Source: an uncultured Elusimicrobiales bacterium (GTDB lineage Bacteria > Elusimicrobiota > Elusimicrobia > Elusimicrobiales > Elusimicrobiaceae). Taken from it: a DNA stretch of 32,368 nt. Numbering within the stretch: the stretch's first letter is position 1; each line of letters starts with the position of its first letter. The stretch is from positions 1-32,368 of the forward strand of contig CALUXL010000017.1 of the NCBI GenBank assembly GCA_944324735.1, given 5' to 3'. A program made the position numbers and the translations under genes. Shown one piece after another: positions 6,754 through 13,630 of the stretch. The notes under the pieces were generated by a model. It was not told the origin of the DNA. It saw nothing but the letters and a program-made list of their open reading frames with translations, and ran no database searches.

Positions 6754-6784
6754 TTGCTAAAATTTATGTAAGATCATTTATAAT
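6754..6784 (+). promoter_or_regulatory. Putative nusB-ligA promoter
   Basis: TATAAT at 6779-6784 with a poor TTGCTA -35 at 6754-6759 (19-base spacer). An overlapping alternative is the extended -10 TTTGCTAAAAT beginning at 6753. Either would give a short leader carrying the AAGGTGG ribosome binding site of nusB. Confidence 0.5.
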
Positions 6785-6801
6785 TTTGAAGGTGGATTCC
6801 T

Positions 6802-7212
6802 ATGAGCAACAGAAGAATGGCCCGTGAAAGCGCTTTACAATCTCTTTATTATGCGGATAGCCTAAAAGACATGGATATTGACGACGTGTTGGATTACGCA
6901 CAAGACTACCGCAAAGAACTGGCGGACTGTTACCCCTTCTGTGAAGATTTGGTAAAAGGCACGTTGGAAAACCTGCCCCAGATTGATAAACTGGTATCCG
7001 CCTATGCTGAAAACTGGACGGTGGCCCGCATGTCCGCGGTGGACCGTTCCATCCTGCGCATGGCTACGTACGAGATGATCTTCAGCCCGGAAAAAACCCC
7101 GGTGCCCGCCATTATTGACGAAGCCATCGAACTGGCAAAAAAATATTCTACCGAAAACTCCAGCAAATTCATCAACGGCCTGTTAGACCAGCTTAAAAAA
7201 GAGCGCAAATAA
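6802..7212 (+). CDS. nusB: Transcription antitermination factor NusB
   Basis: RNA-binding factor that with NusE (S10) assembles the rRNA antitermination complex on boxA. 136 residues, all-helical. Family signatures are seen: RRMARESALQSLYYAD at the start (Arg-rich RNA-binding face), DLVKGTLENLPQID, and the C-terminal VDRSILRMATYEM...PVPAIIDEAIELAKKYSTENSSKFINGLLD, which is strongly conserved in NusB. A clear AAGGTGG lies 7 bases before the ATG. The ligA gene follows after 6 bases, so they are co-transcribed. Confidence 0.97.
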   Translation: MSNRRMARESALQSLYYADSLKDMDIDDVLDYAQDYRKELADCYPFCEDLVKGTLENLPQIDKLVSAYAENWTVARMSAVDRSILRMATYEMIFSPEKTPVPAIIDEAIELAKKYSTENSSKFINGLLDQLKKERK

Positions 7213-7218
7213 ACGGCT

Positions 7219-9213
7219 ATGGAATTTAACCCCAAAGAAGAGATTGAACGGCTTAAAAAGCTGGTCAATTATCATAATAATCTTTATTATAATTTGGACA
7301 ATCCCATCCTGTCCGACACGCAGTACGACGAGCTTTACAAACAATTAAAAGATTTAGAAGATAAATACCCGCAGTTTCGCACCAAAAACTCCCCCACGCA
7401 GCGTGTAGGCGGCAAGGCCAGCGGGTTATTTGCGCCGGTGGTGCATGCCGTGCCTATGATGTCTTTGGACAATTCCTACTCCGCCCAAGACATACGGGAC
7501 TGGCACTCCCGCGCCGCCAAATTGCTGGGGCGCAGTGATTTTAAAATGGTGGTGGAAGCCAAGATTGACGGCATTTCCTGCTCGCTTACCTATCAAAACG
7601 GCAAACTGATTACCGCCGCCAGCCGCGGGGACGGCAAAACCGGCGAAGACATCACCCCCAACGTACTGACCGTGCAGGATATTCCCCACACGCTTCACAA
7701 TGCCCCCGCCACCCCTTTGGAAATACGCGGGGTAATTTACCTGGAAAAGAAAGACCTGCAAGCCTTAAACGAAAAACAACGCCTGCTGGGGGAAAACATC
7801 TTTGCCAATACGCGCAACGCGGCGGCGGGGTTTCTGCGCCAGAAAGATTCTTCCATCACCGCGCAGCGGCCGCTTAAATTTTTTGCCCACTCTTTTGGCA
7901 CGGGGGACATCCAGGCGGACAGCTTTAGCGGATTTATCCAATTATGCCGCCAGTGGGGCTTTGCCGTGGGGCCGGTGCGGCTGGAAACAACCAGCTTGGA
8001 AGAAGTCATCTCTTTTTACAATCAGTTTAACTCCACCCGCCACGACCTGCCTTTTGACGTGGACGGCCTGGTGGTAAAAGTGGACCTGTTTGAATGGCAG
8101 CGCGTGCTGGGCAACACCGCCAAAAGCCCCCGCTGGGCCATTGCTTTTAAATACCCGGCCGAACAAGCCACCACCACGGTAAAAGACATTCTTTTTTCCG
8201 TAGGCAGAAGCGGCATTATCACCCCGGTGGCCGAGCTGGAACCCGTGCCCTGCGCGGGGGTAATTATTTCCAACGCTACTTTGCATAATTTTGACGAAGT
8301 AAAACGCCTGGGCGTGCGCGTGGGGGACACTGTAATTATAGAACGCGCGGGGGAAGTGATACCCAAAGTCATTAAAGTAGCCCAATCTGTAGGCACGCAA
8401 GAAGTGGTGCCACCCGCCCAATGCCCCTCCTGCGGCGGCACCGTGTATAAAGAAGAGGGTGAAGTGGGCTACTATTGCATTAACCCGTCCTGCCCGGCCC
8501 AAATACGCGCGCGCATTTTGCATTTTGCTTCCCGCGGGGCCATGGATATTGAAGGCCTGGGCGAAAACGTGGTGGACCAACTGCTGGCCAACCAATACAT
8601 CACAAATTTTACCGACATTTACCGCCTTACTTTTTTGCATTTGCTAAACTTGGAAAACTTCAAAGACAAAAAAGCGCAAAACCTGTTAGACGCTATTGAA
8701 GCCAGCAAACACCGCACTCTGGCGCGCCTGTTGTTTGCGGTAGGGATTGCTTTTGTGGGAGCCAAAACGGCCGAACTGCTGGCGGACCGCTTCCGCACGC
8801 TGGACGCTTTGATGAACGCCTCGCTGGAAGAATTGCAGTCTATCCCGGAAGTGGGCGAAGCCGTTTCCAAAAGTGTGTACGACTTTATGCGGGACCCCAA
8901 AGCCCGCCAACAGCTGGAAGAACTGCGCCAAGCGGGCCTGAATTTAACCCAACCCGCCAAGCAGCTTTCCGCCAATATTTTTGAAGGCAAAACCTTGGTG
9001 TTTACCGGCGAACTAACCACCATGACCCGCACCCAGGCCGAACTGAAAGCCAAAGAATACGGCGGCAAAACCAGTGGCAGCGTATCCAAAAAAACGGCCT
9101 ATGTGGTGGCCGGGGCCGAAGCCGGCAGCAAGCTAAAAAAAGCGCAGGAGCTGGGCGTTACCGTACTTACGGAGCAGGAATTTTTGGATATGATATCCGC
9201 CGCCGGAAAATAA
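7219..9213 (+). CDS. ligA: NAD-dependent DNA ligase LigA
   Basis: Seals nicks in DNA during replication and repair using NAD+. The 664 residues are normal length and all domains are present in order: Ia domain (YHNNLYYNLDNPILSDTQYD), adenylation domain with nucleophile Lys115 in AKIDG, OB fold, a zinc finger with Cys402, Cys405, Cys420 and Cys425, helix-hairpin-helix repeats (for example IPEVGEAVSKSV near 540), and a C-terminal BRCT domain from about residue 586 (TLVFTGELTTMTRTQAE). It begins 6 bases after nusB with a weak ribosome binding site, so translation may be coupled. A strong terminator follows. No sign of damage. Confidence 0.98.
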   Translation: MEFNPKEEIERLKKLVNYHNNLYYNLDNPILSDTQYDELYKQLKDLEDKYPQFRTKNSPTQRVGGKASGLFAPVVHAVPMMSLDNSYSAQDIRDWHSRAAKLLGRSDFKMVVEAKIDGISCSLTYQNGKLITAASRGDGKTGEDITPNVLTVQDIPHTLHNAPATPLEIRGVIYLEKKDLQALNEKQRLLGENIFANTRNAAAGFLRQKDSSITAQRPLKFFAHSFGTGDIQADSFSGFIQLCRQWGFAVGPVRLETTSLEEVISFYNQFNSTRHDLPFDVDGLVVKVDLFEWQRVLGNTAKSPRWAIAFKYPAEQATTTVKDILFSVGRSGIITPVAELEPVPCAGVIISNATLHNFDEVKRLGVRVGDTVIIERAGEVIPKVIKVAQSVGTQEVVPPAQCPSCGGTVYKEEGEVGYYCINPSCPAQIRARILHFASRGAMDIEGLGENVVDQLLANQYITNFTDIYRLTFLHLLNLENFKDKKAQNLLDAIEASKHRTLARLLFAVGIAFVGAKTAELLADRFRTLDALMNASLEELQSIPEVGEAVSKSVYDFMRDPKARQQLEELRQAGLNLTQPAKQLSANIFEGKTLVFTGELTTMTRTQAELKAKEYGGKTSGSVSKKTAYVVAGAEAGSKLKKAQELGVTVLTEQEFLDMISAAGK

Positions 9214-9245
9214 TTTTACTGGCCAGAGAGCCGACACTTATTGTT

Positions 9246-9277
9246 AAAAACCCCGGGCATTTGGCCCGGGGTTTTTT
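9246..9277 (+). terminator. Intrinsic terminator after ligA, probably bidirectional
   Basis: Eight-bp perfect stem CCCCGGGC / GCCCGGGG (9251-9258 with 9264-9271), five-base loop, extended by A5/T6 on the two sides. The T run serves nusB-ligA; the A run gives a U tract to transcripts coming from the convergent gene at 9482-10555. Confidence 0.9.
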
Positions 9278-9295
9278 AGTAGACGTGTTTATTTT

Positions 9296-9481
9296 TTAAA
9301 ATTGTATATCACACCCGGCCAAACGCCCCGCTTGGCGGTTCTTCCACACCCAAAACCTGGGTTTATAAAAACGCCAGTCCGTAAAGGCGTGAAACATTTC
9401 CTGCGGGGGCACTTCTTGCTTATACCCTGCCACTAAAAAAGAAATACACACAGTTTGGCAAAGGGGTTTTGCGCATAAACC
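9296..9481 (-). pseudogene. Remnant 3' end of a tandem copy of the ChaN-like gene
   Basis: Directly after the TGA stop of the neighbouring gene, the minus strand encodes a second, diverged version of that protein's C-terminus. Its EMFHAFTDWRFY matches EIFHSFTRGQFF, and RQAGRLAGCDIQ matches RRLARLAGFDAQ, ending in a TAA at 9296-9298. Nearer the junction NPFAKLCVFLF matches RPFKEAFVFSF but in another frame; the frame change falls near a six-base homopolymer at 9435-9440. It equals roughly residues 285-348 of the intact protein. No start codon or 5' part remains. I read this as the tail of a tandem duplicate whose front was deleted. Confidence 0.75.
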
Positions 9482-10555
9482 TCAACGCTCCAGATGTTCA
9501 GGGCGAAGCAAAATTTGCGCGTCAAACCCGGCCAGGCGGGCTAAGCGGCGGGAAGACCAGGCAATTACCCCCTGGCGGAAAAACTGCCCGCGGGTAAAGG
9601 AGTGGAAAATTTCGTCCGAATAAAACAGCTCCGGCGCGTGGCGGGGCGGAAGCGGAATAAACGAAAAAACAAACGCCTCTTTAAACGGACGGGAAACGGA
9701 AGAAGGATATTCATACCCCACATGGCCGCCGCCCGTATACACAAAAATAACGGCCTCTGGATATTTGGCCTGCCAGTCTTTAATGCGTTGCACCCAATGC
9801 GCGTTACGTGCCTGCAAACCGGCCAAGCTGTTGCCCGCTGGGCCCGCCACGGGCACAAAGGTGTGGTCTTTTAAAAAATCGATTTCTTCCAACCCGGAAA
9901 ATTGAATATTTTGCGATTCCAAAAATTCCTGAAAGTACCTTAAATACCAATGCGGCTGGCCGGGCGCCTGGCGAAAGGCGGGGTAAGAATCGGGCAGAAA
10001 TTCCGTCAGCAAAATCATTTGCTTGTGCGGGTGTTGGCGGCGGTATTCGGCCAGTAAATCAGCCACGCGGTGGCGGATGTTTTTACCGTGGTATTCCCCC
10101 AAAAAAATTAACGAGCAACCCGGAGGTATCAGCTCCACCCACTCACGCGCCGTACCTAACGGGAGCATACGAAGGCCGGATAAAAGTTCCTGCCGATGGG
10201 TTTCCAACTCTCGGGCGCGGCGCTCCCACCAAATGCGCTGGGAAATAGCCAAACGGTTGGATTGTATGGCCCACCCGTTGGAAAGCGCATACGCCGGGGA
10301 TTTTTCACGCGGGCACTCCGCCTTGGAGCGGAAATATTTATAAAACCACTCATGGCGGCGCTTGGCTAGGGCCTTTTGCACCGCGTCTAAACGGGCGGCT
10401 TCTTGCAAGCCCTTTTGGTAAGCCCCCTCTCTGCCCACACTACGCGTGGCCTCCCGGGCCGTGCGCTGGGCTTTTTGCACGGCACGCTGCCACTGCTGCC
10501 CGTAAGCGGACGCATAAAAAACAAAACAAAAAAGCAGCAGGCAAATTTTTCCCAT
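9482..10555 (-). CDS. Secreted ChaN/TIKI-superfamily-like protein
   Basis: A 357-residue exported protein with a signal peptide (about residues 1-19, ending YASAYG). Residues 23-125 are basic and helical. The rest shows motifs of the ChaN (haem-binding lipoprotein) / EreA / TIKI fold: IFLGEYHG at 150-157, LLTEF at 182-186, GLEEI at 221-225, RNAHWVQRI at 250-258 and VYTGGGHVGYEY at 272-283. In that superfamily the paired Glu and His residues form the active or ligand site. Substrate unknown: haem handling or hydrolysis are the options known for the family. It has no ribosome binding site; a TATCAT box 7 bases before the ATG may drive a leaderless mRNA. A frameshifted copy of its tail follows at 9296-9481. 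Confidence 0.6.
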   Translation of the reverse strand: MGKICLLLFCFVFYASAYGQQWQRAVQKAQRTAREATRSVGREGAYQKGLQEAARLDAVQKALAKRRHEWFYKYFRSKAECPREKSPAYALSNGWAIQSNRLAISQRIWWERRARELETHRQELLSGLRMLPLGTAREWVELIPPGCSLIFLGEYHGKNIRHRVADLLAEYRRQHPHKQMILLTEFLPDSYPAFRQAPGQPHWYLRYFQEFLESQNIQFSGLEEIDFLKDHTFVPVAGPAGNSLAGLQARNAHWVQRIKDWQAKYPEAVIFVYTGGGHVGYEYPSSVSRPFKEAFVFSFIPLPPRHAPELFYSDEIFHSFTRGQFFRQGVIAWSSRRLARLAGFDAQILLRPEHLER

Positions 10556-10603
10556 AACGTATATGATATGTTATTTCCGTTAAAAAGGGTGCAAAAATTT
10601 TAA

Positions 10604-10640
10604 ATAAAAAACCCCGCCGTTTTTAGCGGCGGGGGTTTTA
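10604..10640 (-). terminator. Intrinsic terminator of the 10657-15679 operon
   Basis: Perfect 8-bp stem CCCCGCCG / CGGCGGGG (10612-10619 with 10627-10634), seven-base loop, flanked by an A6 run that gives the U tract on the minus strand. It lies 17 bases beyond the TPR gene's stop. Confidence 0.9.
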
Positions 10641-10656
10641 AACCGGCAAGAAGTTT

Positions 10657-11991
10657 TTATTCCCACAGCGATCCGTCATCCGAACAGACGGAATAATCGT
10701 ACAGTTTATACATTTCCACCAAGGCGTTCTGCGGTACTTTTACCCGCGGGTTGCGGCGGGCCTGGGCTTCCATAAAATAATAATACGGCACGGTTTTTTT
10801 GTCTTCGTTTGAGCGGGTTAATATAAAATAACGCAAATGGTTTTTGGTAATGGGCAGAATGTATACACCCATTTTGCTGCGCAAAGTATCCAAAGAACAT
10901 TTGGTTTTGTTTTCAATATTTTTTAAGTCCGAGCGGGAAATTTCTATATACCCCGCTCTTTGCAAGTCTTTGGCGCGCTGGGCCGCTTTTTGCAAATGCG
11001 CTTTGGTGGGAGGTACCACCTCGTTAGGCAATAAAAAGGCTTTGCGGCGGTTTAGCGCTTCGGAAAAAACAAAGAAGCCGCTGTCGGTAAGGGTGGTGTC
11101 GTCATTAAAAATTTTATTGCCGCGCATATCGCGCAGTTCAAACACGTCGCGCAGCGGAACACCCACCTTTTGGAAAGCGTCAATAGCATCTTGCCCCAGC
11201 TGTTTTTGTAGCGCCTTATAACCGGTGAGGGTTAACACCTCGCGCGAAAATTCACTGTCTCTATACAATTCCACCACATAGCCCGGGGGCAGGCGGCTGT
11301 GTTTGCTTTTTAAATAGGCAACACCTTGCAACTGTTCGGCACGGTGGATTTGAGAAAAGAGGGTGCGGTCTTTTTCTTCTAATTCTTTTTTATCCGGTGC
11401 GATGGCGTAGCGCTGTTTTAAAGCGTCCAGCATTTCGGCATCGGTTAAATAATACGGCTCTAAATTAATCAAACGCTTGCGGGCCACCAGGTTCAGCGGT
11501 TCCACCGCCAAGGCGGAGCGGTACGTGTCCGACGCGCCCAACTTATCCCCCTGGTATTCCGTAATGACCCCCTTGCCTACCAGCGAGTTTACATTGGCCG
11601 CATTATAAACGAGCGACTGATTATAAAGTTTTAACGCCTCATCATACTTCTGACGTTTTAAAGCAATGTCCCCCAGCATGGAATAGGTATAAGACAAATA
11701 AGGGGAGTTGCGCTTCATATTCTTTAACGCCGCGCGGAAATGTTTGTCGGCACCGTTTAAATCTTCCTGCGTAAGCAACACCCCGGCTAAAGACAGTTCC
11801 CCATCCACTTTGGAAGGGTCCAACTTCATACAGCGGGTGAAAGTATCCTGAGCTACTAAATAGTTTTGCGCGGCAAATTGTTTTTTGCCTTTTTCCATGC
11901 AGTCGTCCCACGCGGAAGCTTCCGCCGCCCCGCAGGCTAACGCACACAAACAAATCAAACCGGTTGTTTTATAAATTTTTAAATAGCGCAT
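10657..11991 (-). CDS. Exported TPR-repeat protein
   Basis: A 444-residue protein with an N-terminal signal peptide (about residues 1-27, GLICLCALACGAAEASA). Residues about 28-185 are tetratricopeptide repeats: successive A...Y..A...F..C/L..DP-type helices such as AAQNYLVAQDTFTRCMKLDP and KRQKYDEALKLYNQSLVYN. The C-terminal half (about 190-444) has no repeat I recognise; it contains LRDVFELRDMRGNKIFND and several Tyr/Arg-rich segments. Its start overlaps the end of the synthase gene by 23 bases (11969-11991), so translation is coupled. The signal peptide supports this start. A scaffold in the periplasm is the likely role; partner and process are unknown. Confidence 0.85.
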   Translation of the reverse strand: MRYLKIYKTTGLICLCALACGAAEASAWDDCMEKGKKQFAAQNYLVAQDTFTRCMKLDPSKVDGELSLAGVLLTQEDLNGADKHFRAALKNMKRNSPYLSYTYSMLGDIALKRQKYDEALKLYNQSLVYNAANVNSLVGKGVITEYQGDKLGASDTYRSALAVEPLNLVARKRLINLEPYYLTDAEMLDALKQRYAIAPDKKELEEKDRTLFSQIHRAEQLQGVAYLKSKHSRLPPGYVVELYRDSEFSREVLTLTGYKALQKQLGQDAIDAFQKVGVPLRDVFELRDMRGNKIFNDDTTLTDSGFFVFSEALNRRKAFLLPNEVVPPTKAHLQKAAQRAKDLQRAGYIEISRSDLKNIENKTKCSLDTLRSKMGVYILPITKNHLRYFILTRSNEDKKTVPYYYFMEAQARRNPRVKVPQNALVEMYKLYDYSVCSDDGSLWE

Positions 11992-12784
11992 ACACGATGT
12001 TTTTTAACTTCTCCGTCCGGGTTAATTTAATTTTATCCTGAAACACAAAACCTGCTTTCTCTATTTTAGCAAGATTTGCCCGATATACCCACCCCATAAT
12101 GCGGCACACCAGCGCCGCCCGCCCAGGAAGGCCTTTCAACTCCTGCCCCGCTTTGCGGTACAGCACCTGGGAAAGTTGCGCCGTTTTGGCCAAGGCTTTA
12201 GCCAGTTGCTGAGGGTTTTTGTTTAAAAGGACGTCTTCGTAAGACAGGCCAAACTCTTTCAATAACTCCGCCGGTAAATAAACGCGGCCCGCGTGGGCGT
12301 CTTCGTGCACATCACGCACGATATTGGTGGTTTGCACCGCACAGCCTAACGCCAAAGAAAGCGGGACGGATTTTTGTTCATCCACGTTCATAATGTCTAG
12401 CGTGGCCAACCCCACCACCACGGCTACGCGGTATAAATACCACTCCAACTCTTTAAACGTAGCGTAGCGGCGGCCCTGCAAGTCGGCCTCCATACCTTCT
12501 ATTAAAAGGAGGAAACGGTCCTGCGGTAAACGGAAATCTTTTACTAAAGAAACCAAATCTTTCCCCAGTTCCGTTTCCGGACGGCCTTGGTAAACGCGGG
12601 TAATTTCTTCCTTCCAAAAATTCAGCTCGCCCTGCGGGTTGGGCACATCCGGTTCATCGGCAATATCGTCCATCAAACGGCAAAACGCATAATACACGGC
12701 CAGCCCACGCCGCTGTTTTTGGGTTAAGAACAAAAACGCCGGGCCAAAGCTGGATTTTTTGTAAGAATTAGTGTTTGCCTGCAT
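11969..12784 (-). CDS. Squalene/phytoene synthase-family prenyl transferase
   Basis: Enzyme of the head-to-head isoprenoid synthase family, which couples two prenyl diphosphates (for example FPP to presqualene/squalene, or GGPP to phytoene). Both metal-binding Asp motifs are present: RLMDDIADEPD (about residue 42) and TTNIVRDVHEDAHAGRVYLP (about residue 160). I choose the ATG at 12782-12784 (271 residues, MQANTNSYKKSS); the longer start would extend into coaW with an unlikely N-terminus. It overlaps the pantothenate kinase gene by 17 bases and the TPR gene by 23. No desaturase, cyclase or hopanoid gene is nearby, so the product (HpnC/HpnD-like, squalene or phytoene) cannot be decided. Confidence 0.88.
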   Translation of the reverse strand: MQANTNSYKKSSFGPAFLFLTQKQRRGLAVYYAFCRLMDDIADEPDVPNPQGELNFWKEEITRVYQGRPETELGKDLVSLVKDFRLPQDRFLLLIEGMEADLQGRRYATFKELEWYLYRVAVVVGLATLDIMNVDEQKSVPLSLALGCAVQTTNIVRDVHEDAHAGRVYLPAELLKEFGLSYEDVLLNKNPQQLAKALAKTAQLSQVLYRKAGQELKGLPGRAALVCRIMGWVYRANLAKIEKAGFVFQDKIKLTRTEKLKNIVYALFKNL

Positions 12785-13622
12785 GCGCGCCCCCGGCCTG
12801 CTTTTGCAGGAAAGACAACGCCGCCCCGGTGGCCGTGGCATAAATGGCGTTTTTGGGAATAATAAAATTTACTTTATGCATTTTTTGCAAAGCGTCAAAT
12901 ACGCGTTTGGCATACGGCACCTGGGATAAAGTACCCGTTAAAATAACGTCTTTTACCGAGTCGTTACGGCAGGCAAAAACCGCCATCATGCCCACGGTTT
13001 GAAAGGTCATATTCAACACGCCAAGCGTAATATCCTGCGCGGTGGCGCCGTCTTCCATCTTGCCAAAGTTGGAGGCGGTTGTTTCGGGCGGCAGGGTGGG
13101 GATAACGCCTTTGCTGATGTCTTCAATATTTAAATCCACACGGGCGAGTTTACCGCCCTGGCTCATTTCCACCACCGTGCGAAAAGAACTGGCCCCGCAC
13201 ATTTTGCCGCACAGGCCCAGCACCGTTCCGCCGCCCACGCCGCTACCGCCAATGTGGGTGATGCCGTCCTTCCCCGCGCGCACAAATGCCGTGCCCGTAC
13301 CCATGCTGACAATTAAACCTTCCTTCTTGCCAGACAGCGCCAGCCCGCCTAAACCAATGGCGGCAAATTCGTCCACCCCCGAAGTGGGAATGCCGTAAAT
13401 GTCTTTTTTAAATAAAGAGGCCCCTACCCCGGTTAAAATAATTTGGGTTACGTCCGTCAGGGCCAGGTTGTTTTCATTAATAAATTTACCCAAGGCGCCA
13501 TAGGCCGAGGTAAGCGGGTCGGCCGCTTCCACCTTTTGCATGGAAACTAATTTTCCGTCCACGCGGTACCCCACAATTTTAGTGGTGGAACCGCCTACGT
13601 CTATACCAATAACAACGCTCAT
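12768..13622 (-). CDS. coaW: Type II pantothenate kinase
   Basis: Probable ATP-dependent kinase for the first step of coenzyme A synthesis, of the type II (eukaryote-like, acetate-kinase-fold) class. The 284 residues start with the phosphate-binding loop GIDVGGSTTKIVGY, then TGVGASL and DEFAAIGLGG, an SMGTGTAFVRA motif (about 107-117), IGGSGVGGGTVLGL (about 122-137) and a third phosphate region, VILTGTLSQVPYAKRV. These fit CoaW/PanK rather than the related BadF or HgdC activators, which need Cys clusters absent here. A good AGGAGA lies 5 bases before the ATG, 8 bases after the M3 peptidase gene. Downstream overlap with the synthase gene suggests coupled translation. Confidence 0.85.
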   Translation of the reverse strand: MSVVIGIDVGGSTTKIVGYRVDGKLVSMQKVEAADPLTSAYGALGKFINENNLALTDVTQIILTGVGASLFKKDIYGIPTSGVDEFAAIGLGGLALSGKKEGLIVSMGTGTAFVRAGKDGITHIGGSGVGGGTVLGLCGKMCGASSFRTVVEMSQGGKLARVDLNIEDISKGVIPTLPPETTASNFGKMEDGATAQDITLGVLNMTFQTVGMMAVFACRNDSVKDVILTGTLSQVPYAKRVFDALQKMHKVNFIIPKNAIYATATGAALSFLQKQAGGAHAGKH

Positions 13623-13630
13623 AAAATCTC

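Noticed and set aside
9296-10555. Read-through of the TGA stop (selenocysteine or recoding) to extend the ChaN-like protein by 61 codons
   Set aside because: The extension repeats the protein's own C-terminus and has a frame break near the junction, which fits a duplicate remnant. TGA also ends other genes normally here (for example the small lipoprotein gene and the CsgG-like gene).
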